Source: Embleya scabrispora
GTDB taxonomy: Bacteria; Actinomycetota; Actinomycetes; Streptomycetales; Streptomycetaceae
Length of the DNA stretch: 64,000 bases
Direction: 5' to 3'
Assembly (NCBI RefSeq): GCF_002024165.1
Contig: NZ_MWQN01000001.1
Span: 4,567,501-4,631,500 of the forward strand
In this document: positions 56,301 through 64,000 of the stretch, piece by piece
Numbering within the stretch: the first letter of the stretch is position 1
Layout: every line of letters begins with the position of its first letter
Program-made: the position numbers and the translations under genes
The notes under the pieces: model-generated
The model's input: the letters and a program-made list of their open reading frames with translations, nothing else
Told to the model about the DNA's origin: nothing
The model's database searches: none

Positions 56301-57131
56301 ATGTCCGGGAATTCGGCTGGTTCTTCTGCATCTCCTCCCTCGGGGTCGCCGAGGTCGGGGGCGGAGCGGGTTGCGGCGTTGTTGGGGGCGCCCGAGGTGC
56401 TTTCGGTGCAGGGGGCGGATTCGGGTCGGCGGTTGGTCGAGGCGGTTGCGGATCGGGTGCCGCCTCGGCTTCGGGTGGGTGTGGATCGGCGCGTGGTGGT
56501 TGCGGTCGCGGTGCTTGCGTTGGTGGCGGTCGCGCTGGCCGTGAGTGGGTGGTGGCGGGCGCGGCCGCAGAGTGTGGCCGCGCCCGTGGCGGTGGGGCAG
56601 GCGACGGGGGGAGCCGGGGTGGGGACACCGGTGCAGGCCGGGCCCGCGTCGGGGGTTGCCGGCGGTGCGCCGACTTCCGCGGGTGGGCCGCTTACCGTGC
56701 ATGTGGCGGGGAAGGTGGCCCGGCCCGGGGTGGTCGTCCTGCCGCCCGGGTCGAGGGTGGCGGACGCGGTGCAGGCCGCCGGGGGTGCGCTGCCGGCGGC
56801 GGATCTGGCCACGTTGAACCTGGCTCGCCCCCTGGCCGACGGCGAGCAGATCCCGGTGGGCGTCCCCGGTGCCACGCCTCCGCCCGCCGCCAATCCGTCC
56901 GGAGCCGGCTCCACCGCCTCGGCGGGAGGCGCCCCGGCAGCCGTTCTCGACCTCAACACGGCAACCGCCGCGCAGCTCGAACAACTGCCCGGCGTCGGTC
57001 CGGTCCTGGCCCGCCAGATCATCGAAAAGCGCACCCAGCTGGGCCGCTTCGCCGCCGTCGATCAACTGCGTCAGGTCCGGGGCATCGGCGATCGCAAGTA
57101 CAGCGACCTCAAGCCGAGGGTTCGGGTATGA
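56301..57131 (+). CDS. comEA: competence protein ComEA, DNA-binding
   Basis: 276 residues. Basic cytoplasmic N-terminus, a membrane helix near 74-92, an SLBB-like domain (LTVHVAGKVARPGVVVLPPG, about 130-190) and a C-terminal pair of helix-hairpin-helix motifs (LNTATAAQLEQLPGVGPVLA, DQLRQVRGIGDRKYSDLKP). Binds incoming double-stranded DNA at the membrane in competent bacteria. TAGTTT lies six bases before the ATG. Stop overlaps the comEC ATG. Confidence 0.93.
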   Translation: MSGNSAGSSASPPSGSPRSGAERVAALLGAPEVLSVQGADSGRRLVEAVADRVPPRLRVGVDRRVVVAVAVLALVAVALAVSGWWRARPQSVAAPVAVGQATGGAGVGTPVQAGPASGVAGGAPTSAGGPLTVHVAGKVARPGVVVLPPGSRVADAVQAAGGALPAADLATLNLARPLADGEQIPVGVPGATPPPAANPSGAGSTASAGGAPAAVLDLNTATAAQLEQLPGVGPVLARQIIEKRTQLGRFAAVDQLRQVRGIGDRKYSDLKPRVRV

Positions 57132-58009
57132 CCGCGCCCGACGTCCCGAGAAGCCGTGCCCGGACCGACGCCCGGCTCGTCCCCGGCGCGGCCGCCGCCT
57201 GGGCCGCCGCGTGGGGTGCGCCGCTGATCCCGCTCCGGGCCGCCGTTGCGGTGAGCGTGTGCGCCGCCGCGTGTGCCGCCGTACTCGCGTGTCGGCCCAC
57301 GATTCGGCACCGGGCCACGCTCGCCGTCGTGCTCGTGTGCGTCGCGGCCGGCGGATTGGTCGCAGGCCTCCGCACCGCCGCCGACCACGACGGCCCGGTG
57401 GCGGCCGCGGCCCGGCAGCGCGCCGAGGCCACCGTCGAGCTGACGGTACGCACCGACCCGCAGCGCCGCGTCACCCGCGTCCGAGGCAGCGAACTCGGCT
57501 CGTCCCCCACGGTGTTCGAGGCCCGCATCGACCGCATCGACCCACCCGGCGGCCCACTCGGCGCGCCCGGCGGTTCCGGCGCATCGGGGGTGCCGCGGAT
57601 GGCCGGCGTACGGGTGCGGACGCCCGTCACGGTGCTGGCCTCCGGGCCTGATGCGGACGCCTGGCTCGGACTGCTGCCGAGTACCCCGATCCGGGTCCAC
57701 GGCCGCCTGGTTCCGGGGCGGAGCGGCCAGGCCCTGCTCCTGGTCCGGGCCGCTCCGGACCGGATCGGCGCCCCTGCGGCCCACCAGCGCTTCGCGGGCC
57801 TGCTCCGGGCACGGCTGCGGGCCGCCTGCGCGGAACTGCCGCCCGCTGCCCGGGGATTGCTTCCGGGCCTGGTCGTCGGCGATACGAGTCGGCTCCCGGC
57901 CGACCTCGAAGCCGACTTTCGTACCACCGAACTCACCCACTTGACGGCGGTCAGCGGCACCATCGTAGGAAAGAGATACTGGTCACACTGGGTGAGCACT
58001 CCCGCGTGA
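57128..58009 (+). pseudogene. comEC: ComEC, truncated after residue 278 by an insertion
   Basis: Starts ATGA-coupled to comEA. N-terminal membrane helices (LRAAVAVSVCAAACAAVLAC, LAVVLVCVAAGGLVAGLRTA), OB-fold domain (VRVRTPVTVLASGP, IRVHGRLVPGRSGQALLLVR) and LLPGLVVGDTSRLPADLEAD are normal for ComEC. The channel domain should begin at LTHLTAVSGTN; the sequence keeps LTHLTAVSGT (ending 57961) and then runs into 15 unrelated residues, IVGKRYWSHWVSTPA, and stop. The remaining about 450 residues are not in the window. DNA-uptake channel function must be lost. Confidence 0.9.
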
Positions 58010-58031
58010 GATGTAGGGGCTCCACAAACAG

Positions 58032-58062
58032 CATCGCCCCAGGCCGCTGACCTGGGGCGATG
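58032..58062. terminator. perfect hairpin at the element end
   Basis: CATCGCCCCAGG-CCGCTGA-CCTGGGGCGATG, 12 pairs, 7-base loop, 70 bp inside the junction. May insulate the element from comEA-comEC transcription, or belong to the attachment site. Confidence 0.7.
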
Positions 58063-58223
58063 TGGACGGCGTGCGGGATACCTTCCCCAAGGTGCCCGCG
58101 TGCCGTCCGTCTGTACGCCACGCGGTGAGGAAGGCGCGGCGAGCCTGTGGGTGGATACAACCGGAAGGCTGCCTTCCTTCCTAGTGGCCCAACCCGCCGG
58201 AAGGAAGATCGTTTTGCCAACTC

Positions 58224-58269
58224 ACTCGATAGAGTGAAAAAAGACTCGAACCTTTATTCGATATTGACT
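58224..58269 (+). promoter_or_regulatory. operator and -35-like box before the GntR gene
   Basis: TCACTC-GATA-GAGTGA (58224-58239), a perfect 6-bp dyad typical of GntR autoregulation, followed by TTGACT at 58264. The matching -10 is unclear (TAATGA or GATCAA). AT-rich compared with the surroundings. Confidence 0.5.
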
Positions 58270-58321
58270 TTCGAGCGATCTGTAATGATCAAGATTTGGC
58301 GCACGCAAGAGACTGCACGAC

Positions 58322-58939
58322 GTGTCAGCCGAGGCGAGCTACCAGCGAGTGGCCGACGCCCTCCGCCGACGCATCCGCTCCGGCGAATTCGCACCCGGCC
58401 AACGGTTCTTGTCCCGTCACCAAATCGCCAGCGAGTACGGCGTCGGCCTCGGTATTGCCCAGCACGTGCTCGGCGTCCTCCGTGCGGAACAACTGGTCGA
58501 GGGGGCCCAGCGGCACCGGCCGACCGTGGCGCATCCTCCAGCAGTGAGAGTCCTGACCGACGCCGTGAGTTCGTGGCCACACGGCATCGGCGAGCGACAG
58601 CTAACCCGAGCCACAGCGAAGGACGACATCGCGGCCCACCTCGGGGTTCCGGACGGTACCCGCGTGCAGCGCGAGCGCGTCGAACGGCTTGACCCTGACG
58701 GACGCACCAGCCACTTGTTCGTGAGGTACACCCACCGATTGCGCCCCGCTGTCGGCGGTGAGCAGTATGCCGAAACATCGGCGCGAACAGCCGCGCCGGG
58801 CGAGGCGGGGATGCTCGGTGTTGCCATCGGTGCTGTCCTCCTGGTCGTGCGGGTCGTCAGGTTCTCGCGGGACGGACGCCCCGCAGCGGTCGACGAGTTG
58901 CTGCTGCCGGCGGACCGGTGGCGGGTGCGGCTCGGTTAG
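58322..58939 (+). CDS. GntR-family transcriptional regulator of the element
   Basis: 205 residues. GntR winged helix at the start (YQRVADALRRRIRSGEFAPG, LSRHQIASEYGVGLGIAQHV), then a UTRA-like domain (about 75-200). Actinomycete integrative elements use such repressors (KorSA of pSAM2). GTG start at 58322, weak ribosome site. Likely represses element genes and itself. Confidence 0.85.
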   Translation: MSAEASYQRVADALRRRIRSGEFAPGQRFLSRHQIASEYGVGLGIAQHVLGVLRAEQLVEGAQRHRPTVAHPPAVRVLTDAVSSWPHGIGERQLTRATAKDDIAAHLGVPDGTRVQRERVERLDPDGRTSHLFVRYTHRLRPAVGGEQYAETSARTAAPGEAGMLGVAIGAVLLVVRVVRFSRDGRPAAVDELLLPADRWRVRLG

Positions 58940-59043
58940 CTCCATCCGGAATGTCGGGCTCCACATTCCTAGCCTGTGCACTCGTGTGGGCGGAAGATGG
59001 ATCGACCAACCGACTCCGCTCAGTGATCACCAGCGGGCTTGGC

Positions 59044-59235
59044 CTAGTAGGTTCCCGGGCGCCGCCGCCGTACCTCGGCGCGGGGAGCGGTCCAGATGCC
59101 GGCGGGGTCGCTCTCGTAGACCTCGACGGTCTCCGCCGCCGGGTCGTCCGTGATCAGAACCCCCCACCGGCCCTGCCCGCCGGACGGCGGCTCGTGTACC
59201 ACGTGGTCGCCTCGCCGGAGCGGTCGGTCGGTCAT
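59044..59235 (-). CDS. small hypothetical protein, 63 residues
   Basis: MTDRPLRRGDHVVHEPPSGG then WGVLITDDPAAETVEVY and a basic end. ATG 59235 has GGGAG six bases ahead. SH3/KOW-like beta pattern possible. Typical of short ORFs on actinomycete ICEs; function unknown. Confidence 0.6.
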   Translation of the reverse strand: MTDRPLRRGDHVVHEPPSGGQGRWGVLITDDPAAETVEVYESDPAGIWTAPRAEVRRRRPGTY

Positions 59236-59265
59236 CGCAGTCTCCCTCGTGAGTGAGTGGTGGAA

Positions 59266-59301
59266 GCGGGGCCGCGCGGCCCCTTGCGCGCGCGGCCCCG
59301 C
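59266..59301 (-). terminator. GC-rich hairpin between two small minus-strand genes
   Basis: Perfect 13-bp stem GCGGGGCCGCGCG with CGCGCGGCCCCGC, 10-base loop, just upstream of the 63-residue gene; either ends the upstream transcript or acts in the leader. Confidence 0.6.
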
Positions 59302-59498
59302 GTGGTACCCCGCCCGGCCGCCGTCGGGGGTGGATACGGCCGGGCGGGAGTCGGGGGCCCAGCGGCGCTGCCACACCGCCGGGCCGAGGGCCGCCCGCCG
59401 AACGGTGCGGTCGGCCCGCTGGAGGCCGGCCCGGCGGCGCGGTGGGGGGCGCGGGCCGGGCCGGAGGCCGCGAGCGGTGCCCGTGCGCCGCGGCAAGG

Positions 59499-59518
59499 GG
59501 GCGGCTCGTCAGCCGCCC
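59499..59518 (-). terminator. hairpin overlapping the stop of the 66-residue gene
   Basis: GGGCGGCT-CGTC-AGCCGCCC, eight pairs; overlaps the stop codon at 59509-59511. Weak terminator candidate. Confidence 0.4.
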
Positions 59519-59709
59519 GAGTTCGAGAACCGGCCGCGCGACGACGCGACCCGGTACAGCAGGTGCGCCCGGATCTCGTGCTGCAGCGCGACGAGTTCGT
59601 CGGCCGTCACGTCGAACGACCTGCCGTCCGAGAGTGACACCCGGATCGGACGGTGCGGGTCACCGGATGCCGTGACACACGGCTGATCGGATTGTTCGGT
59701 GACGATCAT
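59509..59709 (-). CDS. small hypothetical protein, 66 residues
   Basis: Core IRVSLSDGRSFDVTADELVA with ALQHEIRAHLLYRV, a small alpha/beta protein of the kind found next to XRE regulators in actinomycete elements. ATG 59709, GAGGCGAG upstream. Divergent from the XRE gene, 106 bp apart. Function unknown. Confidence 0.6.
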   Translation of the reverse strand: MIVTEQSDQPCVTASGDPHRPIRVSLSDGRSFDVTADELVALQHEIRAHLLYRVASSRGRFSNSGG

Positions 59710-59815
59710 GATCGCTCGCCTCTACGCTGGGTGAACTGATACCGCAACGCTACGAGCAGCCCCAACGGCGCGGCAGTGACCGCCGGTACGGGTTGTCGAG
59801 CCATCCGGAGGGCCC

Positions 59816-60931
59816 ATGACCCCCGCACCCCCCGAAACCCTGACCGACACGCAGGGTTCCACCGGACGTGCCCGCGGCGGCGTCATCTCCGGGTACGTGA
59901 TGCGGTGCATTCGCGAGCAAACCGGCCTCACCCAGGACGGTCTCGCCGAGCAGTTCGGCGTGAGCGTCGACACCGTCGCCGCCTGGGAGACCGGGCGTCG
60001 GCCGATCACCGCCGTACCCGTCGGCCACATGCTCGTCTACCGCAACCGACTCCTCCAGGCAGGTGCTTCGCCCGACCTCCTCACCGCACTCGATCGAGCC
60101 ATGGAAGCCGACGTCCTCCTCGCCGGAGTCCTCGAGGGCGGCTCCGCCGGACCCCATCACCCCCTCGGCTCCACCGTGCTCCAGCGCAACGTGGTCGAGA
60201 TGCTCACCTGGCCGCTCACCGGCCGTGCGCCCGCCACCATCGATGCCCTCCCCACGCCGCGGCGCCGCGGCCCCGTAGCCACCAGCCCCGAACTCCCCGC
60301 CACCAGCCGCCGGGCGTTCTTCACCTCCGTCCGCCACACCGCCGAGACCGCGACGCGGCCGGCCGACATCCTGACCCGCCGCCAGGCGCTCTACCTCGTC
60401 AGCTACGACCCGGCCCCGGACACAACGCCGTGGATACAGCACCAGCAGCGCGGCCGACGCAGCCAGGGATGGCTGGCCGACTGGCTCGACGCCCGCTCGG
60501 TGGCGTCCGTTGCCGTGCGCCAAGGCGACCGAGAGCGCATGACCCACTTCATCGAGCGCACCCTCGTGGACAGCGACCCCGGAGAGACCGCGAACCTCAA
60601 CTACTGGGCGTACTGGGTGGGCGAGTTGCCCCGCCTGCACGGCGACGACGCGTTCATGGCGGCCCCCGTCACCCCCGGAGCCTGGGGCGGACAGCGCCTC
60701 CTGGCCCACCTCGTCGACCACCTCACGCCGGGACTCGGGTTCTCCGAGCTGTACATCCACACCCTGTGGTCACTGCTCGCGATCCGTCCCCATCTGCTCC
60801 AGGCGGCGGGCGTCGATACCGACGTGCTGCGGGAACGAGTCGATGTCCTGTTGGATGGCGGGACGTTGTCCGCGCAGGCGCGGCGCGAACTGGACGGAGT
60901 CCGGTACGCCATCCGGCTTTCGAGGACGTAG
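59816..60931 (+). CDS. XRE-family regulator with large C-terminal domain
   Basis: 371 residues. HTH at about 24-60 (CIREQTGLTQDGLAEQFGVS, VDTVAAWETGRRP). The rest is helical, TPR-like in character, ending in a conserved part (LNYWAYWVGELPRLHGDDAF, ELYIHTLWSLLAIRPH) known from other Streptomyces HTH proteins. ATG with GGAGGG three bases ahead. Followed after 21 bp by the HD gene. Confidence 0.82.
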   Translation: MTPAPPETLTDTQGSTGRARGGVISGYVMRCIREQTGLTQDGLAEQFGVSVDTVAAWETGRRPITAVPVGHMLVYRNRLLQAGASPDLLTALDRAMEADVLLAGVLEGGSAGPHHPLGSTVLQRNVVEMLTWPLTGRAPATIDALPTPRRRGPVATSPELPATSRRAFFTSVRHTAETATRPADILTRRQALYLVSYDPAPDTTPWIQHQQRGRRSQGWLADWLDARSVASVAVRQGDRERMTHFIERTLVDSDPGETANLNYWAYWVGELPRLHGDDAFMAAPVTPGAWGGQRLLAHLVDHLTPGLGFSELYIHTLWSLLAIRPHLLQAAGVDTDVLRERVDVLLDGGTLSAQARRELDGVRYAIRLSRT

Positions 60932-60952
60932 ACCACAGGCAAGGAGCATGGG

Positions 60953-61528
60953 GTGGCTGACGAGGACCGCGTGGTGGCGAACTTCCTCTTCGAGGCGGGC
61001 ACGCTGAAGAACCACAAGCGGACCGGCTGGTGGATTGCAGGCATCAAGGACCCGGAGAGCGTGGCCGAGCATTCCTGGCGGGCCGCGCTCCTGGCCTCGA
61101 TCATCGCCGAGATGGAGGGTGCCGATCCGGCGCGAGCCGCGCTGTTGAGCGTGTGGCACGACACCGGCGAGACCCGCACCGGGGATCTCGCGCACATCAG
61201 CCAGAAGTACGTCGGCAAGGGCGACGCGGTGGCCATCGCCGACGACCAGTCCACGGGCATGCCCGCCGGCCTCGGGGCGCTGATGCGGTCGATCATCGGC
61301 GAGTACGAGGCCCGTGAGACGCCCGAAGCGATCTGCGCTGGCGACGCCGACAAGTTGGAGTGCCTGGTTCAGGCGATCGAGTATCAGGATCAGGGGCACA
61401 AGAACGTCGACCGGTGGATCGTCAACTCACAGAAGCGAATCCGGACCGAGTCCGCGAAGCGCATTGCCGCCGAGTTGCTGGAAACCGGATCGCTGACGTG
61501 GCTTCGCGAGGCGATGGGCGAGGCGTAG
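60953..61528 (+). CDS. HD-domain phosphohydrolase, YfbR/HDDC2-like
   Basis: 191 residues. ESVAEHSWRAALL gives the first His, SVWHDTGE the HD pair, and DADKLECLVQAIEY the last Asp; matches 5'-deoxynucleotidases. GTG 60953 with AAGGAG six bases ahead. Operon with the XRE gene. On a mobile element it might adjust nucleotide pools or act in defence (inference). Confidence 0.85.
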   Translation: MADEDRVVANFLFEAGTLKNHKRTGWWIAGIKDPESVAEHSWRAALLASIIAEMEGADPARAALLSVWHDTGETRTGDLAHISQKYVGKGDAVAIADDQSTGMPAGLGALMRSIIGEYEARETPEAICAGDADKLECLVQAIEYQDQGHKNVDRWIVNSQKRIRTESAKRIAAELLETGSLTWLREAMGEA

Positions 61529-61646
61529 CGGTGAAGCGTCCTGCGCTGCCGAACCACGTCGGCGACGCAGGGCGCACCGCCCGGCGCGTGCACCACCCGA
61601 GTGCGCCGGCTACCGATCACCCGGGCCGCGATGCCACCCTGACCGC

Positions 61647-61973
61647 ATGAACGAGCAGACCCCAGACCCCCGCGACCCCGACGTCACCATCCACACCGGC
61701 GGCGCCCTCTGGCCAACCCCCGGCGAGATCCGCGCAGGCCTCCCCGACGACGCCCGCGCCGAGTTCGAACAGGACTACGCGCACGCCCTCCAGGTCGCGG
61801 CCGACCTCGGCGACCTCGCCCAACTCGCCCACGTCCTCGAACCCTGGCAGCGGCGCCTGATCCACCACCGAGCCGGCGACTACGACGACATCCTCGACCG
61901 CGCCCGAGCAGTCCGGGCAGGCGAGGACGTCGGGGCGATCCCCCTCGCCCGACTCCAGGACGCCGACCGGTGA
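61647..61973 (+). CDS. DUF6247-like protein, probable antitoxin
   Basis: 108 residues: ALWPTPGEIRAGLPDDARAE, FEQDYAHALQVAADLGDLAQ, then a helix with VLEPWQRRLIHHRAGDYDDI. Acidic and helical. Its TGA overlaps the GTG of the RelE-like gene, as antitoxin-toxin pairs do. Confidence 0.7.
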   Translation: MNEQTPDPRDPDVTIHTGGALWPTPGEIRAGLPDDARAEFEQDYAHALQVAADLGDLAQLAHVLEPWQRRLIHHRAGDYDDILDRARAVRAGEDVGAIPLARLQDADR

Positions 61974-62218
61974 GCTACACGATCGAGTACCACCCGAAAG
62001 CCGAGCTGGTCAGGCGGAGCCTCCCGCGCGCCGCCCTCACCGCCCTCGACACCCTGGAGCGGCAGCTACAGCGCGACCCATGGGGCGCCGGGACCCGCAT
62101 GTCCGGCGGGCTGAAAGACACGTTGGAGGCGCCGTTCGGCCGCTACGGCTTCGCCACCTACGTCGTGCAGGACGCGCGCGTGCTGGTCAGCGTCATCCAC
62201 CTCTCCTGGGCCGGCTGA
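61970..62218 (+). CDS. RelE/ParE-like protein, probable toxin
   Basis: 82 residues, size and pattern of RelE-superfamily toxins: YTIEYHPKAELVRRSLPRAA, LDTLERQLQRDPWGAGTRM, then a strand-rich end YGFATYVVQDARVLVSVIHL. Would cleave mRNA on the ribosome or block gyrase. GTG start overlaps its partner. No biochemical residue is decisive from sequence alone. Confidence 0.7.
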   Translation: MSYTIEYHPKAELVRRSLPRAALTALDTLERQLQRDPWGAGTRMSGGLKDTLEAPFGRYGFATYVVQDARVLVSVIHLSWAG

Positions 62219-62293
62219 CCACCCGAACGCCAGCCGCGCCCGCTCTCCGCGTATCGGCCCCGGCGGCACCCACCCACCGACATCCTGGGGACC

Positions 62294-62986
62294 GTGACCA
62301 CACCCACCATCGCCATCGCCACCCGCGAGGGAACCAGCGGCCCGATCGCCGACGCCGCCACCGCCTACACGTCCACCACCACCGACCGCACCGCCGTCGC
62401 CCTCGTCGACGGCATGGGCCACGACCCGGACATCGTCCGCCTCGCCCCCATGCTCGCCGAGACCGCCGCCCGCGTCGGCGCGGTACGCGGAGGCCTCGCC
62501 GGGCTGCTGTCGGCCGGACTGCTACTGCACGACCCCGGACCGGACGCGGTCGCCGTCCTCGCCGTGACCCATCAAGGCGGCGGCGCCGAGATCGTCTGGG
62601 CCGGCGACAGCCGCGCCTACCACTGGGACGGCACCGAGCTGCAGCTGCTGACGACCGACCACAACCTCGCGGCGTACCTGTCGCGAGCGGCCCGGGAAGC
62701 GGGTGACGTACCCGTCTCCGCCCTGGCCGATTTCGTCGGCATCTCCTTGGGGACCGCGGTGCCGGCGACCGTGCCCTACGTCTCGGTACCCGCCGGCGGC
62801 CTGCTGATCCTCACCACCGACGGAGTCCACGACCAAGTCGAGCCCGCCGCAATCGAGGCCCTGGTCCGCAAATATGCCGTCGACCCGCAGGCCCTGGCGG
62901 ATGCGCTCGTGGCCGCCGCCGAGCCGGACATCGACGGCTATCGCGACGACGCCACCGCGATGGTGATCCGCGCGGCAGCCGGGTGA
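62294..62986 (+). CDS. PP2C-like serine/threonine phosphatase
   Basis: 230 residues. VALVDGMGHD, IVWAGDSRAYHWDG, LILTTDGVHDQVE and YRDDATAMVI carry the metal-binding aspartates in the PP2C order. No kinase gene nearby. GTG with GGGGA ahead. Stop overlaps an in-frame GTG/ATG of the next small gene. Confidence 0.88.
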   Translation: MTTPTIAIATREGTSGPIADAATAYTSTTTDRTAVALVDGMGHDPDIVRLAPMLAETAARVGAVRGGLAGLLSAGLLLHDPGPDAVAVLAVTHQGGGAEIVWAGDSRAYHWDGTELQLLTTDHNLAAYLSRAAREAGDVPVSALADFVGISLGTAVPATVPYVSVPAGGLLILTTDGVHDQVEPAAIEALVRKYAVDPQALADALVAAAEPDIDGYRDDATAMVIRAAAG

Positions 62987-63015
62987 TGTCGGACCCGGCG
63001 GGTAGCGTCGCACGG

Positions 63016-63270
63016 ATGCACGACACGCACGACAGCACACCCAGCCTCGCCGACCTCAAGGCCGCACGCGAAGCAGCCACCGCCGCCGTCAAGGAGCACG
63101 CCGCGGCGAGCCTCCCGAACGGCCGGCTGCCCGACGCCGAGGACGCGACCGGGTGGGAGACGTGGCGCGAGGCCCGCGCCGGCTGGGGCGCCGAGTGGCA
63201 GCGGCTTCTCCAGGCCGAGCGGGACGCCGCCGTCGCCGTTCACCAGGCCCGGCAGGCCACGGGCGAGTAG
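63016..63270 (+). CDS. small helical hypothetical protein
   Basis: 84 residues from ATG 63016 (MHDTHDSTPSLADLKAAREA), which has TAGCGT seven bases ahead (leaderless pattern); starts at 62983 or 62986 are also in frame. Two helices with WETWREARAGWGAEWQRLLQ in the second. Function unknown; element-type small gene. Confidence 0.65.
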   Translation: MHDTHDSTPSLADLKAAREAATAAVKEHAAASLPNGRLPDAEDATGWETWREARAGWGAEWQRLLQAERDAAVAVHQARQATGE

Positions 63271-63458
63271 CCACCCAGGCCGCCGCCACACTGCCCGCCG
63301 CGCCGACCAGCGCGCACACCAGGTCCCACATGCCGCCTCCTCCATGGGCCGGGCGGCCCGTGGTGAGAGCGTGGCGGGAGGCAGGGCCCGGCGGGTGGGC
63401 GGCGGCGAACCTGTGGATAAACCGGCGGGCTGTGGGCGGAGTTTGGTAGGCACTTCCC

Positions 63459-63704
63459 ATGACGCGACGCTGGTACGGATCCCGCCCGGGCGACACACCC
63501 CCACCCGACGACACCCCCGCCATCGAACTCATCGGCGGCCCACTCGACGGCGAATGGGTCGTGATCACCGGGAGCGGCGACCCGCCCTACCCCGACGGCC
63601 TCGCCCTGATCGCCACGCACGGCGCTTACGACGGCGGACGCAGCCACTACGAGCACGTCGACCCGCCGGACGGCAGGCTGCACTGGGTCGGCGACAGCGC
63701 CTAA
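63459..63704 (+). CDS. small protein with GGPLDG motif
   Basis: 81 residues. AIELIGGPLDGEWVVITGSG and a later YEHVDPPDGRLHWVGD; the GGPxDG pattern is frequent in small proteins of actinobacteriophages and ICEs. ATG 63459, TAGGCA six bases ahead. Function unknown. Confidence 0.68.
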   Translation: MTRRWYGSRPGDTPPPDDTPAIELIGGPLDGEWVVITGSGDPPYPDGLALIATHGAYDGGRSHYEHVDPPDGRLHWVGDSA

Positions 63705-63725
63705 CCGAGCCCGGACAGCACGAAG

Positions 63726-63761
63726 CGCCCCCGCCGCCGCCCGAAGGCAGCAGCGGGGGCG
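63726..63761 (-). terminator. UUCG-capped terminator
   Basis: On the minus strand, 16 pairs (two G-U) with a TTCG tetraloop; on the plus strand the same two positions are C-A mismatches. So it is tuned to the minus-strand gene that ends at 63770, nine bases before the stem. Confidence 0.75.
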
Positions 63762-63769
63762 GTCGTCGT

Positions 63770-64000
63770 TCACACACCGGTGCGGTTGTACTCCTCCACC
63801 CGAGCAGGCGGCGCCGGAGGCTCCATCCCCTGCTGACGCATCTGCGCGGTGAGCTGCCCCACGTACAAGGCGAACGCCCGCACCAGCGACCGAAGCGACC
63901 GAGCCTCAGCACGCATCTCGTCTATCTCGACCGACTGCTCGGCGCGGATCGCCCTGAACGCCTCCAGGTCCTGGCGTCTTTGCTCCGGCTCCGCCGTGAT
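63770..64000 (-). CDS. coiled-coil small protein (partial, runs off the right edge)
   Basis: 76 residues visible plus stop. Heptad-rich QDLEAFRAIRAEQSVEIDEM, then LRSLVRAFALYVGQLTAQMR and end RVEEYNRTGV. Typical of short proteins on Streptomyces integrative elements and phages. The start is outside the window. Confidence 0.7.
   Translation of the reverse strand: MTAEPEQRRQDLEAFRAIRAEQSVEIDEMRAEARSLRSLVRAFALYVGQLTAQMRQQGMEPPAPPARVEEYNRTGV

Larger units (their letters stand above)
57962..58321. other. left end of the integrated element (non-coding)
   Basis: 360 bp of foreign-looking DNA after the comEC break. It holds a strong hairpin at 58032-58062, pyrimidine/purine repeats GGAAGG and CCTTCC (58167-58210), and an AT-rich stretch from 58210 on with the promoter and operator candidates of the GntR gene. 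No integrase, tRNA or open frame seen. The break point is a hybrid attachment site by inference. Confidence 0.6.

Overview
The window is very GC-rich (about 70% or more), uses GTG and even CTG starts freely, and has many 4-base ATGA/GTGA start-stop overlaps and several starts that look leaderless. Together with the gene order (pbp2-rodA, B12-type radical SAM pair, obg-rpmA-rplU-rne, nadD-LCP-rsfS, leuS-degV-comEA-comEC), this points to an actinobacterium of the Streptomyces group (Streptomycetales). I cannot fix the genus from the sequence.

Layout. 0-3.6 kb: tail of PBP2, rodA and a large radical SAM protein. 3.6-7.6 kb: two small regulator/enzyme pairs (HxlR with a PPOX-family flavin/F420 enzyme; MerR with an alpha/beta hydrolase), then a non-coding composite repeat and two decayed gene fragments lying head to head. 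7.6-11 kb: a heterodimeric ABC exporter with one degenerate ATP site. 11-16.6 kb: a lone repeat copy, an acyl-CoA synthetase, proA, and two related single-pass membrane proteins. 16.6-25.3 kb, mostly minus strand: a small conserved protein, proB, obg, rpmA, rplU, a very large RNase E/G (rne) and the radical SAM-linked partner protein. 25.3-37 kb: repeat-built membrane protein, M48 protease, a TerD-like protein, a sugar ABC transporter without its own ATPase, nadD, an LCP/LytR_C-like protein, rsfS, a histidine phosphatase. 37-48 kb: PadR with a luciferase-like oxidoreductase and three tandem SDR genes; two identical tRNA-Ala(GGC) genes enclosing a small SDR/NTF2-like/HD/GlxA/rhomboid-like block; an epoxide-hydrolase-like pseudoenzyme with a divergent WYL regulator. 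48-54 kb: YhhN-type protein, leuS behind a leader-peptide attenuator, a coiled-coil membrane protein, a DegV protein.

54.1-56.3 kb holds no convincing gene. It is an array of about 208-bp repeat units, five and a bit pointing right, a unique centre, then three pointing left. A smaller version with the same arms-and-centre design lies at 5.9-6.7 kb and a single degenerate unit at 11.3 kb. This dispersed, non-coding repeat family is the strongest candidate for something undescribed.

56.3-64 kb: comEA is followed by comEC, whose reading frame is cut after residue 278, exactly in the conserved AVSGT motif. From there to the window end the genes are accessory (GntR and XRE regulators, HD phosphohydrolase, DUF6247/RelE-like pair, PP2C-like phosphatase, small phage/ICE-type proteins). 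I read this as the left arm of an integrated element that uses comEC as its target; its integrase and right end are not in the window.
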